Notes under the pieces: model-generated
Database searches by the model: none
Told to the model about the DNA's origin: nothing
What the model saw: only the letters and a program-made list of their open reading frames with translations
Origin: an uncultured Erythrobacter sp.
GTDB lineage: Bacteria; Pseudomonadota; Alphaproteobacteria; Sphingomonadales; Sphingomonadaceae
Length of the DNA stretch: 64,000 nucleotides
Direction of reading: 5' to 3'
Assembly: GCA_947488155.1 (NCBI GenBank)
Contig: CANKYK010000002.1
Span: forward strand, 1,060,001 to 1,124,000
Program-made: the position numbers and the translations under genes
In this document: positions 9,260 to 19,141 of the stretch, piece by piece
How the letters are laid out: each line of letters starts with the position of its first letter
Numbering within the stretch: position 1 is the first letter of the stretch

Positions 9260-9990
9260 TCTCTCCCATGATTGACGAGAATCCCTTCCGCCAAATGGGC
9301 GAGCCGACGCGCGGCGGGATCGTCTGTGTCGCGGACCATGCCTCAAACTTCGTGCCAGAAGGCGTCCCGCTCGGCATTCCAGACGCGCTGCTGGAAAAAC
9401 ACATTGCCATCGACATCGGCGTGCACGGTGTGGCCGTTCGCATGGCCCGCGAACACGGTATCGCAGCGCACCTCGCCACAGTCAGCCGCCTCGTCACCGA
9501 CCTCCACCGAGAAGAGGACCATCCCGGCGTTGTGCCAACCGAAAGCGACGGTCACCTGATCCCCGGCAATATCGGCGCCGATGTGGAGGGGCGGTTAGAG
9601 CGGTTTCACAGGCCCTATCACGACGCGCTCGGTGTATGGCTGGACGAGGCCGCGCCCAAGCTGATCATTTCGCTACACAGTTTCACACCGCAGTTGGAAT
9701 CGCGCAGCGAAGACCGCCCTTGGGAGATCGCGCTGCTCTACAACCAGGATGACCGCGCGGCGCGCCATGCAATCCGTTTGTTCGGCGAGCAGGGCTTAAA
9801 CGTCGGCGATAACGAGCCCTATTCCGGGCGCGAACTCAACGCCACGATGAACCGTCACGCGGAGGCGCATGGCCGCCAATATTGCGCAATCGAGGTCCGG
9901 CAAGACCTGATCGCGACGCGCGTGGAGCAATCACGTTGGGCAGCAATGATCGCGGATGTGTGCGGAAGGGTTGCACTCGCGCTCGACTAG
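9256..9990 (+). CDS. N-formylglutamate amidohydrolase family protein
   Basis: A 244-residue protein of the N-formylglutamate amidohydrolase superfamily, with the [13 protein letters not shown] start, [16 protein letters not shown], and a central [10 protein letters not shown] strand carrying putative metal ligands. The family hydrolyses N-formylglutamate in histidine degradation, but many members in this order stand apart from hut genes, as here, so the substrate is open. ATG 9256 overlaps the ispE stop by four bases, implying translational coupling; ATG 9268 is an alternative. Confidence 0.8.
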   Translation: MISPMIDENPFRQMGEPTRGGIVCVADHASNFVPEGVPLGIPDALLEKHIAIDIGVHGVAVRMAREHGIAAHLATVSRLVTDLHREEDHPGVVPTESDGHLIPGNIGADVEGRLERFHRPYHDALGVWLDEAAPKLIISLHSFTPQLESRSEDRPWEIALLYNQDDRAARHAIRLFGEQGLNVGDNEPYSGRELNATMNRHAEAHGRQYCAIEVRQDLIATRVEQSRWAAMIADVCGRVALALD

Positions 9991-10031
9991 CGGCAGTGGA
10001 GCTTCACCAGAGCTTCAATTTGGGAAATATT

Positions 10032-11753
10032 ATGTCTTCGCGCTTCGATAAAACGAAACTTCCCAGTCGTCACGTCTCGGTCGGGCCAGAGCGTGCTCCG
10101 CACCGTTCCTATTATTATGCGATGGGGATGAGCGAGGAAGAGATCGCGCGGCCGTTTGTGGCGATTGCAAGTGCGGGCAATGACAGCGCGCCGTGCAACA
10201 CCACGCTCGATCCGCAGGCGAATATTTGCCGCGAGGGCGTGATCGAGAACGGCGGGACGCCGCGCCGTTTCAACACGATCACAGTTACCGATGGCATTGC
10301 GATGGGCCATCAGGGCATGAAAAGCTCTCTGATCAGCCGTGAGATTATCGCAGATTCGGTGGAGGTCTCCGTGCGCGGGCATTGTTATGATGCGCTGGTT
10401 GGCTTTGCTGGCTGCGACAAGAGTCTGCCTGGCATGATGATGTCGATGCTGCGCCTCAATGTGCCGAGCATCTTTGTTTATGGTGGCTCCATCCTGCCTG
10501 GCACCCACCACGGCAAAGATGTGAATGTTAAGGACGTGTTCGAGGCCGTTGGGCAATACGCAGCGGGAAATTGCCCGCTCAAAGAATTGATTGCGCTGGA
10601 AAAGGTCGCTTGTCCCGGCCACGGCGCTTGCGGCGGACAATTCACCGCCAACACCATGGCCTGCGTCGGCGAGGCGATCGGATTGTCCCTGCCAAACAGC
10701 AATATGACGCCGGCTCCGTATAAATCGCGCGAAGAAATTGCGCGGGCTGCGGGTGTCCAGGTGATGAACCTGCTGGAGCTGAATTTGCGACCCCGCGACA
10801 TTTGCACACGGGAAGCGTTTGAGAACGCAGCACGTGTGGTGGCGGCGACTGGTGGTTCAACCAATGCGGCGCTGCATCTGCCTGCGATGGCTAGTGAAGC
10901 GGGCATTGAATTCGACCTGTTCGATGTCGCGGAGATATTTAAATCAACACCTTACATCGCCGACCTGCAACCTGGCGGGCAATATGTCGCCAAGGACATG
11001 CATGACGCGGGTGGTATCTACATGGGCATGAAAACCCTGCTCGATGGCGGTTTCCTAAACCCCAACCCGATGACCGTGACCGGTAAGACCCTGGGCGAGA
11101 ATATCGAAGAGGTCACCTGGAACCCCGATCAGAAGGTGTTTTACGAGGTAGCCAAGCCAATCACCCCTACGGGCGGCGTCGTAGGCTTGAAAGGATCGCT
11201 TGCTCCCGATGGCGCAATTGTGAAGGTCGCGGGGATGGAGAGGTTGCAATTCACCGGCTCTGCGCGCGTTTTCGATTGCGAGGAAGACGCCTTCGCCGCC
11301 GTTGAGGCGCGTGATATTGCTGAGGGCAGCGTGATCATCATTCGGTATGAAGGACCAAAGGGCGGGCCGGGCATGCGCGAAATGCTCTCCACCACTGCGG
11401 CGCTTTACGGGCAGGGAATGGGCGAGAAAGTCGCGCTCATCACAGATGGCCGCTTCTCCGGTGCAACACGGGGCTTCTGTATCGGCCATGTCGGACCAGA
11501 GGCGGCGGATTGCGGACCAATCGCCTTGGTTGAAGATGGCGACGAAATCGTCATCGATGCGGAGAACGGCACGATCGATCTCAATGTCGGCGAGGACGTA
11601 CTGGCCGAGCGGCGCAAGGCCTGGCAGCCACGCACCAATGATTATCAGGCGGGCGCATTGTGGCGCTATGCTCAGAATGTCGGTCCTGCTAGCAAAGGCG
11701 CGCTCACTCATCCCGGAGCAGCAAAGGAAACTCATGTATTTGCGGATATCTAA
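10032..11753 (+). CDS. ilvD: Dihydroxy-acid dehydratase
   Basis: Iron-sulfur dehydratase of valine/isoleucine (and pantothenate) synthesis. The candidate cluster-binding cysteines C55 (NDSAPCNTT), C128 (GCDKSLPG) and C200 (GHGACGGQF) are all present, and the C-terminal [19 protein letters not shown] is the substrate-binding signature. The 573-residue length matches the family. The open frame extends 50 codons further upstream into the previous gene, but only ATG 10032 gives the canonical [15 protein letters not shown] start. The gene overlaps the following lipoprotein start by 20 nt. Confidence 0.96.
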   Translation: MSSRFDKTKLPSRHVSVGPERAPHRSYYYAMGMSEEEIARPFVAIASAGNDSAPCNTTLDPQANICREGVIENGGTPRRFNTITVTDGIAMGHQGMKSSLISREIIADSVEVSVRGHCYDALVGFAGCDKSLPGMMMSMLRLNVPSIFVYGGSILPGTHHGKDVNVKDVFEAVGQYAAGNCPLKELIALEKVACPGHGACGGQFTANTMACVGEAIGLSLPNSNMTPAPYKSREEIARAAGVQVMNLLELNLRPRDICTREAFENAARVVAATGGSTNAALHLPAMASEAGIEFDLFDVAEIFKSTPYIADLQPGGQYVAKDMHDAGGIYMGMKTLLDGGFLNPNPMTVTGKTLGENIEEVTWNPDQKVFYEVAKPITPTGGVVGLKGSLAPDGAIVKVAGMERLQFTGSARVFDCEEDAFAAVEARDIAEGSVIIIRYEGPKGGPGMREMLSTTAALYGQGMGEKVALITDGRFSGATRGFCIGHVGPEAADCGPIALVEDGDEIVIDAENGTIDLNVGEDVLAERRKAWQPRTNDYQAGALWRYAQNVGPASKGALTHPGAAKETHVFADI

Positions 11754-12108
11754 CGCTGGGCTGATCGCACTCCTCACGAGCGGCGTGCTCGCCGGGTGCG
11801 GCGCAGAGCCTGCCGGCACACCGCAAGGCAGCGATGTTGATTGCGCTATAGGCCCGGGCGCGGATTATTCCACCGTCTGCACTTTGGAGCAGGCCGCGGA
11901 TGAGAGCGGCGCGTTCTTCCTGATCCACCATCCTGATGGCGGGTTTCGCCGGGTCAAACATGATGCAGCCACCGGCGATCTTGCCGCGATGGACGGGGCA
12001 GATATGCTCCAGGATCGCAGCCTTGATCCGGCCAAGGTGCGCGAATTCGCAATCGGCGAAGATCGCTATTTGATTCCAGCGGAGATGCTGGCCAGCGCAC
12101 CAGAGTGA
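11734..12108 (+). CDS. Small predicted lipoprotein, unknown function
   Basis: A 124-residue protein with a type II signal peptide and lipobox VLAGC (Cys at about residue 22). After the Cys comes a short acidic domain with a CAIGPG...STVC pair that may form a disulfide. I recognise no family. It starts inside the 3' end of ilvD (20 nt overlap, AAAGGA upstream) and its TGA overlaps the GTG start of the next gene, so it sits in an operon with ilvD and the NAD(P)HX repair gene. Confidence 0.65.
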   Translation: MYLRISNAGLIALLTSGVLAGCGAEPAGTPQGSDVDCAIGPGADYSTVCTLEQAADESGAFFLIHHPDGGFRRVKHDAATGDLAAMDGADMLQDRSLDPAKVREFAIGEDRYLIPAEMLASAPE

Positions 12109-13499
12109 GTGATCGCCAGGTTCTCACCGCCGCCCAAATGCAGGCAGCTGAGCAGGCGATTTTCGATACTGGTGTAAGTGTTGATGAATTAATGGCTGTC
12201 GCTGCTGGCGGCGCGGCGGAATGGGTCCGGCGTATTGCTGCGGGCAGGGCGGTGACCGTGCTGTGCGGGCCAGGCAACAATGGCGGCGATGGGTACGTAA
12301 TCGCAGAGATTTTGCGTCAAACGGGTTTGCAGGTGACGGTGGTGGCACCGCTCACCCCGACCACTGATGCTGCCAAGAGCGCTCGCGCTGGTTTCAAAGG
12401 CGAAATACTCACATCCAGCGGCGCGGCGGAGGGTAGCGTCTTCGTCGACTGCCTGTTCGGCTCCGGCCTATCGCGAGAGCTTTCAGCCGAACATGCGTTG
12501 CTGCTGCGCGATTTGGCAGAGCGCCACGATTTCAGGATTGCGGTCGACCTGCCCTCCGGAGTGCATTCCGATACGGGTGCGGTCCTAGCTCAATCGCTGC
12601 CCAGCTATGACATTACGTTGGCATTGGGCGCTTGGAAATTCGCGCATTGGCGGTTGCCAGCCCGTGAGGCGATGGGACAAAAACTGCTGGTGCCGATTGG
12701 CATTTCGGCGGTCGAGGGCGTGGCTCAATTGGTTGGCCGCCCGGCCATTAAAGCTCCGGCAAACGACGCCCATAAGTACACCCGCGGAATGTGCGCGATC
12801 GTTGGCGGGGACATGCCGGGCGCCGCGCTGCTTGCGAGCAAAGCCGCAGTGCGCGCGGGGGCGGGATATGTGCGACTGTTCAACCAGGAACCCTTGGCTG
12901 GTGCCCCCGCCGGATTGGTGGTCGATCCGATGCCACTCAAGGTGGCGCCGGACGACAAGCGGATAAAGGCGATGTTGATCGGGCCAGGATTGGGTCGTCA
13001 CGAGGGCGCGATCAAAGACCTAGAAACAGCCTGCAAACATGGTTGTGACTTGGTCCTCGACGCCGACGCTCTGAGAATCTTGCCGGTGCATCTGATTGAT
13101 GATTGCGCCAATGTCCTGGCGACCCCGCACGATGGGGAACTGGACGCTCTGTGTCAGACGTTCGCTGTGATCGCAGAAGGGCGCCAAGACCGCGCTCAGG
13201 CTGTTGCAGCGGCAAGCGGCATGGTGATCCTAGCCAAAGGCCCAGAGACAGTGATCGCCGCACCTGATGGCCGTTTGGCGTTGGCACCGCCTGCCTCTAG
13301 CTGGCTGTCAGTAGCGGGAACGGGCGATGTGCTCGCAGGAATCGCGGTCAGCCGAATGGCAACAGGCCGCGATGCATTTACTGCGGCCTGCGAAGCAGTG
13401 TGGCTTCACGGCGCGGCTGCCCGTATGTGCGGCGCGGCATTTACGGCGGATGATCTGGCCGATGCCGTCAGCGGGGCAATGAGTGAAGCGTGTGAGTAA
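12105..13499 (+). CDS. nnr: Bifunctional NAD(P)H-hydrate epimerase / ADP-dependent NAD(P)H-hydrate dehydratase
   Basis: Repairs hydrated NADH/NADPH. The N-terminal YjeF_N epimerase domain (about residues 1-210) has CGPGNNGGDGYVIA; the C-terminal ribokinase-like YjeF_C domain has MLIGPGLGR, LDADALRI, LAKGPETVIAAPDG and the SVAGTGDVLAG signature. The fused 464-residue form is the common bacterial one. The GTG start overlaps the stop of the upstream lipoprotein gene by four bases (GTGA). Confidence 0.93.
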   Translation: MSDRQVLTAAQMQAAEQAIFDTGVSVDELMAVAAGGAAEWVRRIAAGRAVTVLCGPGNNGGDGYVIAEILRQTGLQVTVVAPLTPTTDAAKSARAGFKGEILTSSGAAEGSVFVDCLFGSGLSRELSAEHALLLRDLAERHDFRIAVDLPSGVHSDTGAVLAQSLPSYDITLALGAWKFAHWRLPAREAMGQKLLVPIGISAVEGVAQLVGRPAIKAPANDAHKYTRGMCAIVGGDMPGAALLASKAAVRAGAGYVRLFNQEPLAGAPAGLVVDPMPLKVAPDDKRIKAMLIGPGLGRHEGAIKDLETACKHGCDLVLDADALRILPVHLIDDCANVLATPHDGELDALCQTFAVIAEGRQDRAQAVAAASGMVILAKGPETVIAAPDGRLALAPPASSWLSVAGTGDVLAGIAVSRMATGRDAFTAACEAVWLHGAAARMCGAAFTADDLADAVSGAMSEACE

Positions 13500-13504
13500 A
13501 AGGT

Positions 13505-14710
13505 TTGAGTGATTCTGAGACAATGGAGATCGTCAGGCTAGCGGCCAAGGGCGATGGAGCGAGTGCAGACGGCCGCCATGCGCCGGGTGCGTTGCCTGGA
13601 GACATAGTCGCCAATGATGGCATCGTTACACGCGGCCCGCATCACGTTACTCCGCCTTGCCAGCATTTCGACCGCTGCGGCGGGTGCCAGTTGCAGCATG
13701 CCGATGAAGAGACCTTGACGGAATTCGTGTGCTCCCGAGTGGCCAATGCGGCCGAGGGGCAGGGGCTGGAGCCCCGCGAGCTGATGCCAGTGCATCTCTC
13801 ACCGCCGCAAAGCCGCCGCCGCGCAACACTTCATGCCTTACGCAAGCATCGGCGGGCATTACTCGGCTTTCGCGAGGCAGGATCGCATAAGATCGTAGAT
13901 CTCAAGGAATGCCCGGTTCTGCTCCCTGAACTGGCAGCGATGATCGTGCCATTGCGCGCCTTTATCGCCGAGCATGGCGGCAAGGCTCCTGTCGATATCG
14001 CACTCGCCTGGACCGATCAGGGCCTGGATTGCAGCCTCGCCAATATCACTTTGGAAGGGTTGGAGGCGACAGAGGCAGCACTTGATTTCGCGCGCGATCA
14101 AGATCTTGCTCGGCTTTCGATAGATCAGGGATACGGCGCGGAAACTGTGTGGGAGCCTCAACCCGTCAGCGTCACATTATCGGGCCTGCCCGTGCCCATG
14201 CCGGCGGGCGCTTTTCTGCAAGCGACCCGCGATGCGGAGGCGCGCATGCTCAGCGATGCGTCGGATTGGCTGGAGGGCTGCGGCGTGGTCGCTGATCTGT
14301 TCTCTGGCCTCGGTACATTTGCCTTTGGCTTGGCACAGGGGCGCAAGGTCTTGGCCGTGGAGGCGGATCAAGCGGCTCATCTGGCTTGCAAATCTGCTGC
14401 TGCGCGCGGTCAGCGAGAGGTTCATGCGATGCACCGCGACCTCTTTCGGAACCCACTCGACGCTAAGGAAATCAGCAAGTTCGCCGCCGTTTTGCTTGAT
14501 CCGCCGAGGGCCGGTGCACGCGAACAAATCGGCCAAATCGCGCAAAGCACGATTGAACGGGTCGTCTATGTCAGCTGCAACCCATCAAGCTGGGCGCGTG
14601 ATGCCGCACGCTTAGTGGAAGCGGGGTTCACACTGGAGAAACTGCGCCCGGTGGGGCAGTTCCGCTGGTCAACACATGTCGAGTTGGTGAGCCTGTTTAC
14701 TCGGGAGTAG
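13505..14710 (+). CDS. TrmA/RumA-family RNA (uracil-5-)-methyltransferase
   Basis: SAM-dependent class I RNA methyltransferase, probably acting on an rRNA uridine. Iron-sulfur ligands are visible as CQHFDRCGGCQLQH plus ECPVLLPE further on. The SAM-binding segment is VADLFSGLGTFAFGLA; the catalytic Cys lies in VYVSCNPSSWARDA, preceded by LLDPPRAGAREQI. At 401 residues it is shorter than E. coli RlmD, with an abbreviated TRAM-like N-terminus of about 55 residues. The start is uncertain: TTG 13505 gives the listed product, ATG 13523 a product six residues shorter. Converges on the leftward exosortase arm. Confidence 0.85.
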   Translation: MSDSETMEIVRLAAKGDGASADGRHAPGALPGDIVANDGIVTRGPHHVTPPCQHFDRCGGCQLQHADEETLTEFVCSRVANAAEGQGLEPRELMPVHLSPPQSRRRATLHALRKHRRALLGFREAGSHKIVDLKECPVLLPELAAMIVPLRAFIAEHGGKAPVDIALAWTDQGLDCSLANITLEGLEATEAALDFARDQDLARLSIDQGYGAETVWEPQPVSVTLSGLPVPMPAGAFLQATRDAEARMLSDASDWLEGCGVVADLFSGLGTFAFGLAQGRKVLAVEADQAAHLACKSAAARGQREVHAMHRDLFRNPLDAKEISKFAAVLLDPPRAGAREQIGQIAQSTIERVVYVSCNPSSWARDAARLVEAGFTLEKLRPVGQFRWSTHVELVSLFTRE

Positions 14711-14711
14711 G

Positions 14712-15491
14712 TTAGGCGCGCAGTCCAGCAAGTATCTGGGCGCGCAGCCAGTCGGCAGCATGCGCCTCAACATAGGAATGTCCTGCCCCTTCACAGGTCG
14801 CAATCCGAGGGTCATCTGCTACCCAATTGGCGGCAAACGCCTGGGCCGTGCGGTCGCTGCTAGCGAGCAGAATGCGTACCTGGCCGGAAAAGCCAGCAAG
14901 TCCGGCCTGCATTTCGGCAGCTAAACTTGTCGGCTCAGGCGCTGAACGCAGTGATCCAGTTAACCCGCGCGCCAGCTTGCGCAGATCAACGCCCCCACGC
15001 AGAAAGCGTATAATCTCACGCGGATTTTTGAGTTTTTCAGCGTAACGAGCGCGGATCGCATCGGGTGGGGGCAAATCCGTCGCTTCGTTGCCTTCGATCG
15101 TCCAGGGGTTGGACAGGATCAAACCGTCACAACCCGCACCGTTTGCCAGCATTAGGGCCGAGGCTGCATCGCAATTGCCAAAGGCAATGATCCGCTCAAC
15201 TTGCGGCGCTATCGCTCGAAAGGCTTCGATGGCAGTGCGAATATCTTGTTCTGATTTGCGGAAACCGCGATTTTCACCCTCGCTATCCCCGATCCCGCGC
15301 CGGTCAAAGCGGAACACGGGGAAGCCAGCCTTAGCAATCTCTGCGGCTAACCGCGCCTGGCCGGAAAATGCACCTGCGCGAATTTCATTGCCGCCGCTGA
15401 CGATCAACAGACCCGTTGTGCCGGGCGCAGTGTCCAACGTGCCCGCGCATTTGAGCGTTCCGCAGCCATAATCCATATGCAGCCGGGTCAT
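14712..15491 (-). CDS. Exosortase A system-associated hydrolase 1 (alpha/beta hydrolase)
   Basis: An alpha/beta-hydrolase of the type found only beside exosortase A loci. Visible features: LLIVSGGNEIRAGAFSGQA near the N-terminus, FRFDRRGIGDSEG, and a nucleophile elbow reading FGNCDAASAL, so cysteine takes the place of the usual serine. The catalytic His is probably in the C-terminal CEGAGHSYVE. It is the last gene of the leftward arm and overlaps hydrolase 2 by four bases. Its substrate is unknown; co-location with an acyl carrier protein, ligase and decarboxylase suggests a role in making or attaching an acyl or amino modification of the exopolysaccharide. Confidence 0.85.
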   Translation of the reverse strand: MTRLHMDYGCGTLKCAGTLDTAPGTTGLLIVSGGNEIRAGAFSGQARLAAEIAKAGFPVFRFDRRGIGDSEGENRGFRKSEQDIRTAIEAFRAIAPQVERIIAFGNCDAASALMLANGAGCDGLILSNPWTIEGNEATDLPPPDAIRARYAEKLKNPREIIRFLRGGVDLRKLARGLTGSLRSAPEPTSLAAEMQAGLAGFSGQVRILLASSDRTAQAFAANWVADDPRIATCEGAGHSYVEAHAADWLRAQILAGLRA

Positions 15492-16168
15492 GGTGCTACC
15501 AGTTCTTCAGCAAGCAGCGTGGCGAGAGCGGCGGCCTGTTCCGGGTCTTCATCCGGTTCGGCACGCAGCCATAGCCCGCGACCGCCTAGTTCGCTTTGCG
15601 TGATTTCGGTTAGGCTACCGATGGAAACTTCATCTGCCTGCTCCAATTCGCGCACCAATTGTGCGCCCAAATCCCAGCCTGCCAGGACCATGCCGCTTTC
15701 GCGTCCGCTTTGCATCAATGTGTCGGAGCTTTCATCGGCCCCAGCTTCGCGAGCGGCGATCACTTGCGCACGGATCATACTGCGCAGCTGCTTTGCGCCC
15801 GTTTGCGGGACATAGGCCCAACCGGGAAGGCTGGGCGGCGCAAACACAACGCCCGCCCGAAAGGTCAGCACATGGGTCGCCTCGCAATGGCTTGCAGCGG
15901 CGCCCATCGCCGCCCGCCATGCACTCATGCTCTGCTGTGCTAATGGGGCAGTGCTCTCGTTCCAACCGGGCAGATCGGGCATGGCTGAACCAATCTCCAG
16001 ATCATTGAGTAAACGCATCACTTCAATGATTTGCCTGCGGAACTTGTTGTGTTCGTCGAATAGCGGCGGGATCACAAGAACGCATGGGCGCCCAGCATGC
16101 TCAAATTTCGCCAGCATTTCTTCTGAGATTTTGCCGCTTGGATGCGGGCAAGGCCAGTGGGTGAGCAC
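15488..16168 (-). CDS. Exosortase A system-associated hydrolase 2-like protein
   Basis: A 226-residue protein that reads as a divergent member of the second exosortase-associated hydrolase family: an early VIPPLFDEHNKFRRQII segment, DLPGWNES, then LTFRAGVVFA where a nucleophile elbow would be, and TGAKQLRSMIRAQ. There is no Ser or Cys at the elbow position, so it may be catalytically inactive or use another residue. It begins with GTG 8 nt after the acyl carrier protein gene and overlaps hydrolase 1 by four bases. Confidence 0.6.
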   Translation of the reverse strand: MLTHWPCPHPSGKISEEMLAKFEHAGRPCVLVIPPLFDEHNKFRRQIIEVMRLLNDLEIGSAMPDLPGWNESTAPLAQQSMSAWRAAMGAAASHCEATHVLTFRAGVVFAPPSLPGWAYVPQTGAKQLRSMIRAQVIAAREAGADESSDTLMQSGRESGMVLAGWDLGAQLVRELEQADEVSIGSLTEITQSELGGRGLWLRAEPDEDPEQAAALATLLAEELVAP

Positions 16169-16176
16169 GCGCCCGA

Positions 16177-16512
16177 TCAGCCTTCGATGATCTTGGCCTC
16201 GGCAAAGGCGAGCAGCCCGCCATAGGTTTCAAGCATTTCACCATCGACGTCGTCATCCTCGATAACAATGTCGAGCCTGTCTTCCATCTCGGTCAGCAGG
16301 CCCGCAACCGCCATCGAATCGAGTTCTGGCAAGTCGCCGAACAGGCCGGTTTCCGGTGTGAATTCGTTCACGCTCTCAGCGTCCAACCCCAGCACATCGG
16401 CGATGATCGCTTTGAGATCGCGGTCAATCGCCGCACGGCTTTTGCCGAGGCCCGACATATCCGTCTGCTCTGATGCGGTTGCCGAATTGTCGGTGACCGG
16501 ATTGCTACTCAT
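16177..16512 (-). CDS. Acyl carrier protein of the exosortase A locus
   Basis: A 111-residue carrier protein. The phosphopantetheine attachment serine is in DLPELDSMAVAGLL, followed by the acidic recognition helix typical of ACPs. The N-terminal 35 residues are an unconserved S/T-rich extension. Upstream in-frame codons would extend it into the GNAT-like gene; ATG 16512 with GAGGGGCG in front is the sensible start. It lies between the GNAT/FemAB-like gene and the hydrolases and, with the divergent acyl-CoA ligase, suggests a small activation-and-transfer pathway for an acyl or aminoacyl group. Confidence 0.88.
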   Translation of the reverse strand: MSSNPVTDNSATASEQTDMSGLGKSRAAIDRDLKAIIADVLGLDAESVNEFTPETGLFGDLPELDSMAVAGLLTEMEDRLDIVIEDDDVDGEMLETYGGLLAFAEAKIIEG

Positions 16513-16592
16513 GCGCCCCTCGTTTCCCGGAATTTCGCGAGTTTCTACTGATACGGGCGCTCGCCTTAGCTCTGCACCTCTCGCTTCGCAAG

Positions 16593-17579
16593 TCACCCGG
16601 TGCTTTGACGAATGAGCCGCTTGGCCAGTGCAGGCCAGGCCTTGGGCTGGCGCGGATCGAGGCAATCAATCCGGTAGCGATGGCGGGTCTCGCCCATCCA
16701 ATCGGCTTTGTAGGGTTGATCACCGGTTCCAAAATCGACCAATTGGACGTGGTCCTGGTCGATGACCCGTTCAAACAAGGCAGCAGTCGATGTGGTGCCT
16801 GCGGAGAGATGCTTATGGCTCTCCAGATGTGCGAGTTTGTGGATGTATGCGCAGCCATTCTCAACCGTCCAGCATTGTGCAGCGACCGCCGTCTCGCCTT
16901 CATAGGCAAGGCCTAGGCGTAAGCGCCCTTCGGCTCCCTCAGCGTGTGCAAATTTACGCAGCATCGCGGGTTCGTCTTCCTCAGGCTTCCAACTGGCGGC
17001 GTAAATTGCCTCATAATTGCCCCATGCAGCCTTATCGAACGTGTCGAGGATCTGGGTGCGCACCTTTTTCGCCTTACGCTTCAGCGTCGTGCGCATCTTG
17101 CCTGGCCGCTCGGCCCAATACTCCGCAAAACTGCGCCCATTAACGTTCAATATGTGATTGAGGTCGCATGCCTCGCTCACAACGTTCCACCCGGCCGCCT
17201 TGAAAGCCTTCGCAAGCCGGGTGGCCGAGCCATTTTCGTCGGGTACAGGCTCTAGCGTTACGCGGTGGCCGCGCGTCTTTAGGTTGCGCGCTATTTCCAG
17301 CAGCAGACGGTCGCCAAGATCACCAGGCGGAGCCAGTTCGCGCCAGGTGAAGTTGTACCAATTGCGCATTGGAGTGAGGTGGCCTACACCTGCTTTTAGA
17401 GCCAAGGCTGCGCTGCGATTGCCTTCTTTCGCAATCACGATCAGCGGCTTAAGGCCGGTGTCAGCCAAGAGATCAAACCATTCCGCGCGCTCAAATGGCG
17501 AGGTCACCGCGCCATCATCCGCTTGATGACATAGGTCATGCAAGACGTTAACGGTATCATGGTAACTCACGGTGATCAC
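16593..17579 (-). CDS. GNAT/FemAB-like acyltransferase of the exosortase locus
   Basis: A 328-residue protein with the double-GNAT fold of FemAB/BioF2-like acetyltransferases. The second half contains YWAERPGKMRTTLKRKAKK, then YAASWKPEEDEP, RLRLGLAYEGETAVAAQ and DFGTGDQPYKADWM, all typical of these proteins in exosortase loci. It is probably a cytoplasmic transferase of an acyl or aminoacyl group, plausibly from the ACP encoded next to it. The start is GTG 17579 (a second GTG lies three codons in). Only 26 nt separate it from the divergent ligase, so the two promoters must overlap each other or lie inside the genes. Confidence 0.75.
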   Translation of the reverse strand: MITVSYHDTVNVLHDLCHQADDGAVTSPFERAEWFDLLADTGLKPLIVIAKEGNRSAALALKAGVGHLTPMRNWYNFTWRELAPPGDLGDRLLLEIARNLKTRGHRVTLEPVPDENGSATRLAKAFKAAGWNVVSEACDLNHILNVNGRSFAEYWAERPGKMRTTLKRKAKKVRTQILDTFDKAAWGNYEAIYAASWKPEEDEPAMLRKFAHAEGAEGRLRLGLAYEGETAVAAQCWTVENGCAYIHKLAHLESHKHLSAGTTSTAALFERVIDQDHVQLVDFGTGDQPYKADWMGETRHRYRIDCLDPRQPKAWPALAKRLIRQSTG

Positions 17580-17605
17580 TCGATCGTGCCCCTTCGGAAA
17601 TTGTC

Positions 17606-19141
17606 ATGCCAAGCACCTTAGATGAGACAGCTAAACCGCTCGACCACATTGCCGAACGCGGCGTGGAATGTGGCCGCGCTGATGCGCCTGCTCTGGTGCT
17701 TCGTGACCGGACGTTTAACCATGAGGAGTTAAGACAGCGTGTCGCTGTCTTGGCGGGATGGCTTAAGGGCATTGTGCCAGAGAAAGGCGCTCGTGTAGCG
17801 AGCTGGGCGGCAAAGGGCGAGCTGACCTGTCTTCTGCCATTGGCCGCGGCGAGGGCGGGTCTGGTGCATGTGCCGATCAATCCGCTGCTAAAACGTGCGC
17901 AAGCGGCGCACATCTTAGCAGATAGCGGGGCGAGCTTGCTGATTGCCAATGCTGCACGGCTTAAATCGCTTGAAGACGGCGATTTGCCAGCTTCCTGCGG
18001 TGCGATGGAGGAAAATGAGGCGCTGTCTACGGCGACCACACATGATACGCCGCTTGGTCCGTCCAAAGCCGGTCCGAGCGAGCTTGCAGCTATTCTCTAC
18101 ACCAGTGGCTCGACGGGGCGGCCCAAGGGCGTGGTTCTGAGTCACGCGAACCTGTGGCTCGGCGCGGTTAGCGTCGCCGATTATCTCAAAATGGCAGGCG
18201 ATGATGTAACCTTGTCGGTCCTACCATTGAGCTTTGATTACGGGCAGAATCAGCTGCTTTCAACGTGGCATGTGGGCGGTTGTATTGTCCCGCTCGACTT
18301 CCTGTTTCCGCGCGACGTGATGAAGGCCTGCGCCAAGCATCAGATCACCACCCTGGCCGCTGTGCCACCACTGTGGGTTCAGCTCACCGAACTGGAGTGG
18401 ACACCAGAGGCCACCGTTTCCATGCGACGGATGACCAATAGTGGCGGCGCACTCACCACTGAGTTGGTCAGTGATCTGCGCCGGATATTCCCCGATGCGG
18501 ATCTCTATCCGATGTATGGCCTGACCGAGGCGTTTCGCTCAACCTTTCTTGACCCGGCATTGGTCGATTCGCATCCAACTTCAATGGGTAAGGCCATTCC
18601 TTTCGCAGAAATTCTTGTCGTCAATGATGCGGGAGAAGTCGCTGAACCCGGTGAGGAGGGTGAGCTGGTTCACTGCGGACCACTGGTCGCGCAGGGATAT
18701 TGGCAAGACCCAGAGCGCACCGCTAAGCGATTCAAGCCTGCGCCGCGTCAATCGCGCTATGGCGGGACAGCGGTGTTCTCCGGCGATCGAGTTCGACGGG
18801 ACGAAGATGGTTTGCTCTATTTCGTCGGTCGGCGCGATGCGATGATCAAAAGCGCCGGCAACCGGATCAGTCCCACAGAAATAGAAGGAGCCGCGATCGC
18901 CTGTGATCAGGTGCAAGAGGCGGTTGCGCTTGGTCTGCCAGACGAGCGTCTTGGCCATGCAGTACATCTCGTGGTGCGCGGGACCGAAAGCGAGGCGTCG
19001 CACAAAGATCTGGTTAAAAGGCTCAAGCGGGAGCTTCCGAGTTTCATGCAACCTCAGACGATCCATTGGCGCGATGCGATGCCGATCAATCCCAATGGGA
19101 AGATTGATCGCACGGCCCTGTTAAGGGAGTTAAGCCAATGA
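17606..19141 (+). CDS. Exosortase A system-associated acyl-CoA ligase (AMP-forming)
   Basis: Adenylate-forming enzyme of the exosortase A locus, 511 residues. Core motifs: LYTSGSTGRPKGVVLSHANL, YPMYGLTEAFRST, SGDRVRRDEDGL and GRRDAMIKSAGNRISPTEIE; the C-terminal NPNGKIDR contains the catalytic lysine, so it looks active. In this context it more likely charges the neighbouring acyl carrier protein than CoA. The stop overlaps the start of the decarboxylase by four bases. It is the first gene of the rightward arm. Confidence 0.9.
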   Translation: MPSTLDETAKPLDHIAERGVECGRADAPALVLRDRTFNHEELRQRVAVLAGWLKGIVPEKGARVASWAAKGELTCLLPLAAARAGLVHVPINPLLKRAQAAHILADSGASLLIANAARLKSLEDGDLPASCGAMEENEALSTATTHDTPLGPSKAGPSELAAILYTSGSTGRPKGVVLSHANLWLGAVSVADYLKMAGDDVTLSVLPLSFDYGQNQLLSTWHVGGCIVPLDFLFPRDVMKACAKHQITTLAAVPPLWVQLTELEWTPEATVSMRRMTNSGGALTTELVSDLRRIFPDADLYPMYGLTEAFRSTFLDPALVDSHPTSMGKAIPFAEILVVNDAGEVAEPGEEGELVHCGPLVAQGYWQDPERTAKRFKPAPRQSRYGGTAVFSGDRVRRDEDGLLYFVGRRDAMIKSAGNRISPTEIEGAAIACDQVQEAVALGLPDERLGHAVHLVVRGTESEASHKDLVKRLKRELPSFMQPQTIHWRDAMPINPNGKIDRTALLRELSQ

